The notes beneath the pieces are model-generated. The model was not told the DNA's origin and made no database searches. It saw only the letters and a list, made by a program, of their open reading frames with translations. The translations under genes were made by a program, and so were the position numbers. From assembly GCA_903873355.1 (NCBI GenBank), contig CAIQOG010000589.1, positions 1 to 6,591 on the forward strand: a stretch of 6,591 nt of DNA, written 5' to 3'. The DNA is from an uncultured Bacteroidales bacterium. GTDB taxonomy: Bacteria > Bacteroidota > Bacteroidia > Bacteroidales > Paludibacteraceae. Shown here in pieces: positions 1 to 6,591 of this stretch. Every line of letters starts with the position of its first letter. Within the stretch, counting starts at the first letter, position 1.

Positions 1-2
1 AA

Positions 3-3000
3 CGCAAAAGATGGTGCAGGTGCGTGCAATGCGACAACCACGTTTCCGTCTGGGGTGCGGCCACCACCAACCACGTCAAACGCTGCATCAATTACGTTGA
101 TGTCGCTTTAAGAGCCGGATTAAAATACAGAGATTTCTTTCCAGGCTACACTTTTGGTGACGAGAATAGAGCCAATGCCTATGTCATCGAAAGAGCCGTC
201 GCAAACATTCAGCCAGTGAATCTCGAGCTCCCAGCTGTGGCTCCGAACGGGAATTTGCAAGCAATCGCGCCCTTTCCCGCGCCTCATGCTGCAGGAAATG
301 CCCCGGTTCACGTGGCTAACCCTAATGAAGTGCAGCCAGATGAAGATGCCGAAGTTTTAGGTGAGGCTGCAGCCCCTATCGTTGCCGCGCCCGCTGCGAA
401 CGCTGTCCCCCGTCGTCGGGGACGCGGAGCCCCAAGGAATCCCGCTGCCCCTATTCAAGCGGCACCAGTTGCGAATGCTGAAAATCAAGTCGTGGCAAAC
501 GTGCCAGTTCACAACATGCACGGCTTTGGTTTTACATTTGACGGTGAACCCAGCGCGGAGCAGCTCGCGGAGCTTGATCGTATCTCATCCGAGCTTAGTG
601 AGGGCTGCTACTTCATGCACCCGACTCATGTCCGAAGCTTTCGACAAATCACTGATACTATCCTACGTATTCATCTCGATCCCGCTACTGATGCCTGCTT
701 GAAGAAGCTTGCGATCTACGCGCTAATCACTCTTCCTGGTCTCTTCGTGAGATTGCACAGAGTTGGCACTGAGAACCTGAGCAACGTCATGAAAAGTTGG
801 AACGACAGCGTATCGCCTGTCATTGCCGTTCTTTTACGAGCTCGTGAAACTCTCCGTTTATTTCCGCGACGTCCGACTCGTGGCACTTCGCGCCTCACCT
901 CGGCAAAGGCCGAAGACCTCGTCCGTGCCGGGCGTCTAGGCGCGCTGATGAGTGCCATCGAAGCCGACGCGGAAAATGTCCAATCGACTACCATGTCCCA
1001 AGCTGAGCTCATCGCACAGGCTGCGCGGTTCCATCCTGAAGGTGATGCCCACGACAATGTCGACGATATTGTTCCCCCAGATCACACCGTCGACGCTGAT
1101 TTCACAGACGCGGACTTAGCTGCTGCAATCTCCCGACTGCCAATGATCAGCGCTGCAGGCGCGTCTGGGTGGACATTTTTTATCATCAGAAAACTATACG
1201 AAAGTGAATCCAATGCGATCAAGGCTGGAGCGGGAGTGAATGGGAATGCTGGTGTTGGGCTATTAAGACGCTTACTCATTACAATTACAGGTGGCTCCAT
1301 TGATGATCTTGCCCTACGAAAACTGAATACCTCGCGCCTACTCTTCGTACCCAAAAAAACGGAAGGTTACCGTCCAATTGCGATTGGTGACTCTCTCTTA
1401 CGTTTGCTACTTAGAGTCATGAACGCCAAGTACTCGGCCGACGTAGGCAAACTCCTCGAACCACTTCAGGTTGCCGTGGGCACGTCAGGCGGCTGTGAAA
1501 TCATGGCCGCCTTAGCACAAAACTCGTTCCGCAAACGCGACCATACTCTCACCCTTGACTTGCACAGTGCCTTCAACCAAGTTTGGCGCCGGAGCATCGC
1601 AGACGGATTGGTGAAATACGCGCCCGGTCTACTCAACCTTTTCAAGAAATTGTACAGTCGTCCCAGTGACCTCCGTAGCAACTCGAAGGAAGGAAGATCC
1701 ATGTTAGTCGGGCAAAGTATGCGCGGATGCAAGCAAGGAGATCCCCTATCTATGCTCTATTTTTCAGTTGCTATTCATGACTGGCTTCGCTTTGTTAATA
1801 CCCTTGTTACAACTCGCCACACTGCCAGTGCACCCAACACTACCCCCTTTGCTATTGCTTACGCTGATGATAACAATGCTTTTATTGGCATTTCTCTTGC
1901 TGTGGGGCTTACACCTATTAGCACTGTTTCAAATAATATCATCCAAAATATTAATTGGAGCAATTATTCGCTTGTCGATTTTACACCTTTATCAATGGGG
2001 GGAGGCATAAATTGCACGGGCAATACCATTGGTGCAGCAACAGGTACCGGTTCTATCACGGTTACAGATGGAGCTGCCGGTGGATATGTAATTGGAATAA
2101 GGCTTAATTCAGGGTCAGGGGCGTTTTTAGTTGATAATAATACCATAGGTTCTATCACAACAAATAATTTCGTGAATTATTTCTTTGCAATCTGGATTCA
2201 AAGTACCGGCAGCCATACAATTAGCAATAACACGATAGGTAGTACCAGCACGGCGGGTAGTATCAGTGCAGGTGGAGCATTTCTATATGGTATAAGGGGT
2301 CAGAATACTGGTAGTACTATCATCAGTGGGAATACCTTTGAGAATATAAATAGCACTATTGCTTCAGGGGGAAATTTACATCTTATGTACTTACAAAGTG
2401 GCACATATACTGTAAAGAATAATTTTATTACTAATCTATTCTTTCCCAACAGTACTGCAAGTAGTAATGTAATGGAAGCTATTTATATTGTCAGTACAGC
2501 AGCTAGCAGCACTTCTTCCTTCTACAACAATATTATTTCGTTAGGAGGTAATTTTCAAACAAAAATATGGGGAATATTGGAAGCTAATGGGGTAGCTACT
2601 GCTACCACCAACATTTATTTCAATACGATATATATTGGTGGTACCGAGTTAAGTACAACTGCTAATTCGTCATACTGTATATCTAGTGCCAACGCATCGA
2701 CCTATATTAAAAGTATTAAAAATAATATCTTAGTAAGTACACGCTCCATGGGTGGAACTCCATGGGATGCCCATTGGGCACTTTATGCTAGCGCAGGTCT
2801 CGGCACTGGCTCTTTTACTTGCAGTAACAATGATTATTTTGTTTCCGGAGCGGGTAGTAATTTAGGATATTATGGGTCAAAGTTAAATGCTTTACCTATT
2901 GTTCCGGGTGAAGTGAATAGTCTGGTAGTAGATCCATTATTTGCAAATGCAGGTGGTTCAAATGCTTCTAATTATCAGACAAGTGGATTAGTTTCCTTAC

Positions 3001-3308
3001 CAGGTACAGCTATTGCAGGTATCACAGCTGATTATAGTAATATCCCAAGAGGTGGAACACCAAGAATGGGTGCTTTGGAATTTGGTTTCTATACTAAGTT
3101 GAATCCTGTTGAGAATTCATCAGTATCGATAATTCGTAACGCAATGGGTATTGCAGTTCCATTAACTGGCGAGTCAAACATTGAGCTTTACAGTATCAAT
3201 GGTTTACTTATCGAAAAAACCAGAGCCAACGGAATGTACACACGTAGTTTATCTAATGGAATGTATATTATCAGTATTAATGGTAAGGTGAGTAAATTCA
3301 TCAAATAA
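3..3308 (+). CDS. Chimeric open frame: LINE-type reverse transcriptase joined in frame to a beta-helix/T9SS protein (5' partial)
   Basis: The frame is open from the left edge, so the true start lies outside the window. The first usable codon, GTG at 24, sits between zinc-finger cysteines and is not a credible start. Numbering from that GTG, residues 1 to about 630 resemble a eukaryotic non-LTR retrotransposon protein: zinc finger, Ala/Pro-rich linker (about 70-160), then RT motifs RPIAIG (450-455), LDLHSAFN (511-518), GCKQGDPLS (568-576) and YADD (613-616). From about residue 633 to 1094 the protein is a Ser/Thr/Asn/Gly-rich right-handed beta-helix ending in a T9SS sorting domain, as in Bacteroidota secreted proteins. 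Base composition and Arg codons change at the same place. The RT lacks its thumb and endonuclease, and the beta-helix half lacks a signal peptide, so each half looks truncated. I think two genes have been joined, most likely artificially; the continuous frame itself is certain. Confidence 0.7.
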   Translation, partial: RKRWCRCVQCDNHVSVWGAATTNHVKRCINYVDVALRAGLKYRDFFPGYTFGDENRANAYVIERAVANIQPVNLELPAVAPNGNLQAIAPFPAPHAAGNAPVHVANPNEVQPDEDAEVLGEAAAPIVAAPAANAVPRRRGRGAPRNPAAPIQAAPVANAENQVVANVPVHNMHGFGFTFDGEPSAEQLAELDRISSELSEGCYFMHPTHVRSFRQITDTILRIHLDPATDACLKKLAIYALITLPGLFVRLHRVGTENLSNVMKSWNDSVSPVIAVLLRARETLRLFPRRPTRGTSRLTSAKAEDLVRAGRLGALMSAIEADAENVQSTTMSQAELIAQAARFHPEGDAHDNVDDIVPPDHTVDADFTDADLAAAISRLPMISAAGASGWTFFIIRKLYESESNAIKAGAGVNGNAGVGLLRRLLITITGGSIDDLALRKLNTSRLLFVPKKTEGYRPIAIGDSLLRLLLRVMNAKYSADVGKLLEPLQVAVGTSGGCEIMAALAQNSFRKRDHTLTLDLHSAFNQVWRRSIADGLVKYAPGLLNLFKKLYSRPSDLRSNSKEGRSMLVGQSMRGCKQGDPLSMLYFSVAIHDWLRFVNTLVTTRHTASAPNTTPFAIAYADDNNAFIGISLAVGLTPISTVSNNIIQNINWSNYSLVDFTPLSMGGGINCTGNTIGAATGTGSITVTDGAAGGYVIGIRLNSGSGAFLVDNNTIGSITTNNFVNYFFAIWIQSTGSHTISNNTIGSTSTAGSISAGGAFLYGIRGQNTGSTIISGNTFENINSTIASGGNLHLMYLQSGTYTVKNNFITNLFFPNSTASSNVMEAIYIVSTAASSTSSFYNNIISLGGNFQTKIWGILEANGVATATTNIYFNTIYIGGTELSTTANSSYCISSANASTYIKSIKNNILVSTRSMGGTPWDAHWALYASAGLGTGSFTCSNNDYFVSGAGSNLGYYGSKLNALPIVPGEVNSLVVDPLFANAGGSNASNYQTSGLVSLPGTAIAGITADYSNIPRGGTPRMGALEFGFYTKLNPVENSSVSIIRNAMGIAVPLTGESNIELYSINGLLIEKTRANGMYTRSLSNGMYIISINGKVSKFIK
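21..86 (+). other. C2HC (BED-like) zinc finger motif in the retroelement protein
   Basis: The frame reads Cys (21-23), Val-Gln, Cys (30-32), thirteen residues, His (72-74), Val-Lys-Arg, Cys (84-86), that is C-x2-C-x13-H-x3-C. A Trp in the spacer and a Thr-Thr-Asn-His run before the last pair resemble BED or C2H2-type fingers. N-terminal zinc fingers are known in R2, CRE and NeSL-type retrotransposons, where they bind the DNA target. An additional Cys at 15-17 could be an alternative ligand. The motif is short and near the edge, so the exact finger class is uncertain. Confidence 0.4.
369..479 (+). repeat. Imperfect direct repeat in the Ala/Pro-rich linker of the RT protein
   Basis: Two 36-base units, 369-404 and 444-479, start 75 bases apart. 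They encode AAPIVAAPAANA and AAPIQAAPVANA, identical at 10 of 12 residues but with several synonymous changes, so the duplication is not recent. Between them lies a basic patch, PRRRGRGAPR (408-437), loosely like an AT-hook and possibly nucleic-acid binding. The whole stretch from about 230 to 510 is low-complexity and probably a disordered linker between the zinc finger and the RT domain. Confidence 0.5.
1920..3308 (+). pseudogene. 5'-truncated right-handed beta-helix protein with T9SS C-terminal sorting domain
   Basis: About 460 residues of secreted-protein sequence. Short rungs with Asn-rich turns recur, for example GNTIG, NNTIG, NNTIG, GNTF and NNFI between about 2015 and 2430. This is the pattern of parallel beta-helix (PbH1) repeats found in surface adhesins and polysaccharide lyases. 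The last 70 or so residues (from about 3090) contain an NPVENSS segment, IELYSINGLLIEK, then SNGMYIISINGK and a terminal KFIK. These match the type A T9SS sorting domain of Bacteroidota, which directs export through the outer membrane and is cleaved off. No start codon or signal peptide is present upstream; the frame continues back into the RT segment, so the N-terminal half is missing or lies elsewhere. No catalytic residues could be assigned. The T9SS call is firm. The 5' boundary is an estimate from composition and protein character. Confidence 0.75.
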
Positions 3309-3327
3309 CAACTTTTCATTTATTTTC

Positions 3328-3371
3328 TAAACACAAGCGGTTTTTTATTGGAACAAAAGCGCTTGTGTTTA
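3328..3371 (+). terminator. Strong hairpin after the beta-helix gene, probable transcription terminator
   Basis: A perfect 12-bp inverted repeat, TAAACACAAGCG (3328-3339) and CGCTTGTGTTTA (3360-3371), begins 19 bases after the TAA stop. Past a G-G mismatch the loop can extend the stem with TTTT (3341-3344) against AAAA (3355-3358), leaving about 10 unpaired bases. No clean T-run follows directly, although 3381-3416 is T-rich. Position between two co-directional genes suggests a terminator, or a 3' stabilising stem with partial read-through. The near-symmetrical stem could work on either strand, but no convergent gene is seen. Confidence 0.65.
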
Positions 3372-3430
3372 CCAACTACTATTTCTTTTCAATTCTTCCA
3401 TTTCTTTCAATGTTTTTAAAATCAACACAA

Positions 3431-4078
3431 ATGAAAAATTACATTCCATTAATTAGCTTGACTTTATTATTGATGATTCCTGTTTATGCTTTTCAGTCCT
3501 GCACTCCAAAAGAAGAACTGAAATTAGACTTTCCTCAGTTAATTATGTATACTCCAACAGCCGACATTGAAGGATTCGCTATGAAATTTGGTTGGACATC
3601 ACTTCCCAATTCAAACTACATCGTCCAGATAAGTTACGACAAGTTTGTAAGCAATATTGATACCCTGGTGATGAATAAAGATACTACTGAAGCTTCTTTA
3701 ACCGGACTTAACAGTAATACGACACTATATGCAAGAATAAAAGCGGTGAGCAAAGATGGAAGTGTCAAGTTTGCTGATTTCAGCTACTCCAATATTTTCT
3801 TATTAGAAAATGTATTTACAAATCAAACGGCTAATATCATAAATACCGGAGACATAACCGCAGCTACTGTCAAATTATCCTGGTTATCTAACAGACACGT
3901 TACTTCTATTATAAAAACATGTGGAAGTGTAAGCGATACTACACAACTGACAACAGGCGATTTATCTGCAAAATATAAAACATATACTGGCTTATTGGCA
4001 AATACGAATTATACGTTTAAAATAATGAAAAACAAGGTCTTAAGAGGAACAGTTACTGCAAGCACAAAAGCAAATTAG
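3431..4078 (+). CDS. Lipoprotein with fibronectin type III-like domains
   Basis: A 215-residue product from ATG 3431. The N-terminus has a Lys, a hydrophobic stretch (ISLTLLLMIPVYAF) and Cys24 in the context FQSC. This is a type II signal peptide with a Ser-Cys lipobox as is common in Bacteroidota, so the mature protein is probably lipid-anchored at the cell envelope. Residues about 35-125 look like one FN3 domain: a Trp near FGWTSL, an LTGLNSNTTLYARIKAVS stretch and a following strand. Residues about 128-215 look like a shorter second copy, with KLSWLS and YTGLLANTNYTFKIM. The frame extends back to GTG 3365, but that codon lies in the right arm of the 3328-3371 hairpin. In-frame ATG 3410 would put charged residues ahead of the signal, so 3431 is preferred. 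It lies between two T9SS beta-helix proteins and may help bind carbohydrate or support their assembly; function is not known. Confidence 0.75.
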   Translation: MKNYIPLISLTLLLMIPVYAFQSCTPKEELKLDFPQLIMYTPTADIEGFAMKFGWTSLPNSNYIVQISYDKFVSNIDTLVMNKDTTEASLTGLNSNTTLYARIKAVSKDGSVKFADFSYSNIFLLENVFTNQTANIINTGDITAATVKLSWLSNRHVTSIIKTCGSVSDTTQLTTGDLSAKYKTYTGLLANTNYTFKIMKNKVLRGTVTASTKAN

Positions 4079-4171
4079 AAGTTCTGATATCGTGCTAAAA
4101 TATCGAAATAAAAATACATAAGCATTATTGTTTACTTTTTCTCAATAGAAAACAAACACAAATTCGCAAAA

Positions 4172-6412
4172 ATGAAAGCTGAAAGAAATTTACGTTCACT
4201 AAATAAATCCCTGTTATCATTCCTCTTTATTTTATTGACAAGCCAATTAATTACGAACAAGCTAAATGCTACTAATTATTATATTTCGGCAAGCGGTGAT
4301 GATGGTGCTGATGGCTTAACGCCTGCTACTGCGTGGCAAAGCATTGCAAAAGTAAACAATTCATTTTCATTATTACCTGTTGGAAGCACTTTCTATTTTA
4401 ACCGTGGCGATACTTTCTATGGCACGATTACTATCAATAAATCGGGTACAAGTGGAAGCCCTATCACACTCAGTGCCTACGGAACAGGGGCTAAACCAAT
4501 TATTACCGGATTTACTACCATTACCTCCGGCTGGACGAACGAAGGAGGTGGCATTTATTCAAAATCAATAAGCACATCTATTCTTACCAATATGGTAACT
4601 ATCGACGGCAAACAAGTCGGAATGGGACGATATCCCGATACCGGATTCCTAACTTATGAATCAGCCGCAACAAATAAATCAATAACAGACAATGAATTAG
4701 GGGCAAGTCCAGACTGGACCGGAGCTGGCATTGCGATTAGGAAGAATAATTGGACCCTGGATAGAGGCACTATAACCAGTCATGTCGGCACTTTGTTGAC
4801 ATATAGTGATTTAGGAAGTGGTTCGAATGCTACGGCAGGTTTTGGTTATTTTATTATGAATGATAAAAGAACACTCACAAGCTATGGAGAATGGTATCAC
4901 GATCCGGTTTCCCGAAAATTTTATATGTATTTTGGTGCCGTTGACCCCAACACGAAAGTAGTTCAGGTAGCTTTGTTAAACAATATCATTTACAACAGTG
5001 GTGGTTATGATTATATTACCGTAGATAATCTCAATATAACAGGTGCCATAAACAATGCACTTTATTTGACCAGCGCAGACGATTTCTGTAATATCCTGAA
5101 TTGCGATATTTCGTTTTGTGGGAATAATGGTATTGACCTTGGATCGGGAACAAACTGTATAGTTGATAATAATACTATCAGGGATTGTAATTCAAATGGT
5201 ATATATAGTAATTACGGTTTTTTATCCACCATAACGAATAATACAATTACGAATATTGGAATTATTACCGGACAATCGAATTATAAACAGGGCATCGAAG
5301 GAATTTATCTTCCCGGTAATGGAGGTGTTATTAGTTACAACACGATTAAAAAAGTAGGATATAATGGTATTTCTTTGCGATATACCGGAGGATCAACCGT
5401 CTCTTACAATTATATTGATTCAGTTTGTTTGGTGCTCAATGATGGAGGAGGCATTTATATGTCAAATACCATCACAAGTCCAAGAATCATCGACCATAAT
5501 ATCATTACAAATGCGATAGGTAATGTTAGTGGAACTCCTGGCTATGGTTCATCTGCCGAAGGGATTTATTTAGATGAATATAGTTCAAGCGTAGTGGTTA
5601 CGAATAATACAGTGGCGAATAGTGGTAATTCTGGAATTAAATTACACAAGGCACATAATGATATTATCACTGATAATACGACTTTCAATTGTGGAACGGG
5701 CATGGATATACAGAATTCAAATGTCATTACCGATTATATTCATGACATATCTTTAAGACGTAATATCTTTTTTGCAAAGATGCCCAACCAATTTGCAATA
5801 TACTTTCACACCAAATACGATGATAATATAACTCTTTTCGGCATTGCTGACAGTAATTATTATGTCAGACCAATGGATGATAATCAAACAATTAAAGTTT
5901 CTCAACCCACCTTAGGATTGAAATATATGAGCTTAGAATCCTGGCAAGCATTTTCACTTCAGGATGCACATTCCAAAAAGTCACCCATTACGCTTACAAA
6001 TGCAAATGATATACGGTTTGAATATAACGTAACAAAATCTCCGACAACCATTTCATTAGCAGGAAAGTATATTACTGCCGATAGCAAAATCTATGATGGT
6101 TCAATCACCTTGCAACCCTATACATCTGCTGTATTAATGAAATACAACAACACTGATGTTGAAAGTCAACTTGCAAACAGCAAGGGTATTAAAATTTATC
6201 CAAATCCAGTATCCAATCAATTTAGTATTGAAGTTGAAGGAAATAATGTAAATCATAATTTTGAAATTGTGAGTTCAACCGGTCAGCTTGTTCTCAATGG
6301 AAAGATTTATGATAAAACAGTTGTGGATTCTTCTAACTTAAATTCAGGTATCTATTTTGTGAAGATTGATAAGGGTAGTAATTTTGGGATTAAAAAATTT
6401 ATAAAGTTATAA
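4172..6412 (+). CDS. Secreted right-handed parallel beta-helix protein with T9SS C-terminal sorting domain
   Basis: Complete 746-residue protein. Residues 1-33 form a signal peptide (basic start, hydrophobic LLSFLFILLTSQL, likely cleavage after LNA). The mature end has NYYISASGDDGADGLTPATAW, the usual opening of pectate-lyase-fold proteins of this class. A region around residues 145-265, with GRYPDTGF and GEWYHDPVSRKFYMYFG, resembles the insert seen in some beta-helix glycoside hydrolases. Rungs run over about 275-515, with recurring NNTI and YNTI turns and Gly-Ile-Tyr strands. Acidic positions D424 (in DGGGIY) and E463, D468, E469 (in EGIYLDEY) are candidate active-site residues, by inference only. 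A beta-rich segment (about 600-665) ends in LQPYTSAVLM. Residues about 675-746 are a type A T9SS sorting domain starting YPNPVSNQF and ending SGIYFVKI and KKFIKL. The protein is therefore exported and surface-attached or released. It could be a polysaccharide lyase, glycosidase or adhesin; the substrate cannot be read from sequence. The gene is 93 bases after the lipoprotein, possibly cotranscribed. Confidence 0.85.
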   Translation: MKAERNLRSLNKSLLSFLFILLTSQLITNKLNATNYYISASGDDGADGLTPATAWQSIAKVNNSFSLLPVGSTFYFNRGDTFYGTITINKSGTSGSPITLSAYGTGAKPIITGFTTITSGWTNEGGGIYSKSISTSILTNMVTIDGKQVGMGRYPDTGFLTYESAATNKSITDNELGASPDWTGAGIAIRKNNWTLDRGTITSHVGTLLTYSDLGSGSNATAGFGYFIMNDKRTLTSYGEWYHDPVSRKFYMYFGAVDPNTKVVQVALLNNIIYNSGGYDYITVDNLNITGAINNALYLTSADDFCNILNCDISFCGNNGIDLGSGTNCIVDNNTIRDCNSNGIYSNYGFLSTITNNTITNIGIITGQSNYKQGIEGIYLPGNGGVISYNTIKKVGYNGISLRYTGGSTVSYNYIDSVCLVLNDGGGIYMSNTITSPRIIDHNIITNAIGNVSGTPGYGSSAEGIYLDEYSSSVVVTNNTVANSGNSGIKLHKAHNDIITDNTTFNCGTGMDIQNSNVITDYIHDISLRRNIFFAKMPNQFAIYFHTKYDDNITLFGIADSNYYVRPMDDNQTIKVSQPTLGLKYMSLESWQAFSLQDAHSKKSPITLTNANDIRFEYNVTKSPTTISLAGKYITADSKIYDGSITLQPYTSAVLMKYNNTDVESQLANSKGIKIYPNPVSNQFSIEVEGNNVNHNFEIVSSTGQLVLNGKIYDKTVVDSSNLNSGIYFVKIDKGSNFGIKKFIKL

Positions 6413-6459
6413 CTCATGGTGAAATAACCATTGCAAAAGCTATAGTGTGATGCTTGATT

Positions 6460-6467
6460 TAACTTTG
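6460..6467 (+). promoter_or_regulatory. Bacteroidota-type -7 promoter box (TAnnTTTG)
   Basis: TAACTTTG at 6460-6467 matches the TAnnTTTG -7 element recognised by the Bacteroidota primary sigma factor, and ends 28 bases before the ATG at 6496. No good TTG box at the usual -33 distance was seen; the nearest TTG at 6431 leaves a 26-base gap, which is too long. It may drive the downstream glycosyltransferase separately from the beta-helix gene. A chance match in AT-rich DNA is possible. Confidence 0.35.
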
Positions 6468-6495
6468 TTTATCAAAATTAATAACTAAAACATAA

Positions 6496-6591
6496 ATGAA
6501 CAAAATATACGATTGTTTTCTTTATAACAATGAAATAGAGCTTTTAGAAATAAGACTGCAACTGTTATCAGAAGTGGTTGAAAAATTTATT
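6496..6591 (+). CDS. Start of a probable family 17 glycosyltransferase (3' partial)
   Basis: Thirty-two codons from ATG 6496 run to the right edge without a stop. The peptide begins MNKIYDCFLYNNEIELLEIR and continues with LQLLSEVVEKFI. The pattern I/V-Y-D-C-F, then N-E, then E-L-L-E-I-R-L, then V-V-x-K-F is the characteristic opening of the GT17 family (beta-1,4-mannosyl-glycoprotein N-acetylglucosaminyltransferase-like), which is common in bacterial glycan loci. Only the first beta-strand and helix are present, so no catalytic residue is visible. The start is supported by the A-rich leader and the promoter-like box at 6460. The 83-base gap after the beta-helix gene suggests a neighbouring but possibly separate unit. 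Its target, such as a surface polysaccharide or glycoprotein, is unknown. Confidence 0.6.
   Translation, partial: MNKIYDCFLYNNEIELLEIRLQLLSEVVEKFI

Larger units (their letters stand above)
3..1919 (+). pseudogene. Partial non-LTR (LINE/R2-like) retrotransposon reverse transcriptase, truncated at both ends
   Basis: RNA-dependent DNA polymerase of a retroelement that would copy its RNA into chromosomal DNA. Seen: the RPIAIG fingers motif at 1371-1388; motif A LDLHSAFN with catalytic Asp at 1557-1559; motif B GCKQGDPLS at 1725-1751; motif C YADD at 1860-1871. The QGDPLS form of motif B and the GTSGG stretch near 1476-1490 are typical of eukaryotic LINE-type RTs. Group II intron, retron and DGR enzymes usually have a PQG(G/S)-type motif. 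A zinc finger before the RT fits R2/CRE/NeSL-like elements, but the clade is not resolved. Everything expected after motif C is missing: thumb, Cys-rich region, endonuclease. The 3' limit is approximate; I place it between about 1890 and 1925. It is probably a non-functional fragment unless the joint is an assembly error and the intact gene lies elsewhere. RT assignment is firm; eukaryotic origin is inferred. Confidence 0.75.

Noticed and set aside
716..1732. Minus-strand open frames opposite the RT region (716-1057, 1082-1354, 1466-1732)
   Set aside because: They overlap the RT-coding frame, show no recognisable domain, and are Arg/Ser/Pro-rich as expected for antisense shadows of GC-rich coding DNA.
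1371..1871. RT as a group II intron, retron or diversity-generating retroelement enzyme
   Set aside because: YADD alone would allow it, but motif B is GCKQGDPLS rather than a PQG(G/S) type. No intron domain V/VI, msr-msd or template/variable repeat pair was seen nearby, and the downstream beta-helix is not a C-type-lectin variable protein.
3365..3430. GTG 3365 (or in-frame ATG 3410) as start of the FN3 lipoprotein
   Set aside because: The GTG lies in the hairpin arm. Both add residues ahead of a well-formed lipoprotein signal peptide that begins at ATG 3431.
4086..4104. Small inverted repeat GATAT/ATATC after the lipoprotein gene
   Set aside because: Only a 5-bp AT-rich stem with a 9-base loop and no T-tract; expected by chance in AT-rich DNA.
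4133..4140. TACTTTTT as a -7 promoter box for the 746-residue gene
   Set aside because: One mismatch to TAnnTTTG in a T-rich run and no upstream TTG at suitable distance; not distinguishable from background.
6416..6431. ATGGT/ACCAT hairpin after the 746-residue gene as a terminator
   Set aside because: Five base pairs and no following T-run; too weak to call.

Overview
The window is a chimera of two unlike kinds of DNA. Bases 1 to about 1900 are fairly GC-rich (hand count 35/60 G+C at 241-300). They encode most of a reverse transcriptase (RT) of the eukaryotic non-LTR (LINE/R2-like) retrotransposon type, with a zinc finger at the window edge, an Ala/Pro-rich linker and RT motifs up to YADD. 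From about 1920 to the end the DNA is AT-rich (18/60 at both 1921-1980 and 2401-2460). Its genes look like Bacteroidota: right-handed beta-helix proteins with type IX secretion (T9SS) C-terminal sorting domains, a short lipoprotein with an SC lipobox, and a TAnnTTTG promoter-like box.

Layout, all on the + strand: (1) an open frame from the left edge to 3308 in which the RT portion runs in frame into a beta-helix/T9SS protein without its own start or signal peptide; (2) a strong hairpin at 3328-3371, probably a terminator; (3) a lipoprotein with fibronectin-III-like domains, 3431-4078; (4) a 746-residue secreted beta-helix protein with signal peptide and T9SS tail, 4172-6412; (5) the first 32 codons of a probable family 17 glycosyltransferase, from 6496 to the right edge. 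No RNA gene, CRISPR array or insertion sequence was recognised, and no gene-free stretch exceeds 300 bases.

The three Bacteroidota products before the glycosyltransferase look like cell-surface or secreted proteins: two T9SS cargo proteins and a lipoprotein. They could act together on a polysaccharide or in adhesion, but no catalytic family could be fixed. The RT/beta-helix joint interrupts the RT just after its catalytic YADD box and coincides with a change in base composition, Arg codon choice and apparent taxonomic origin. The simplest reading is an assembly or amplification chimera between a eukaryotic retroelement and a bacterial genome, with the open frame surviving by chance. A real recombination is possible but less likely. 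No new biological system can be claimed from this sequence alone.
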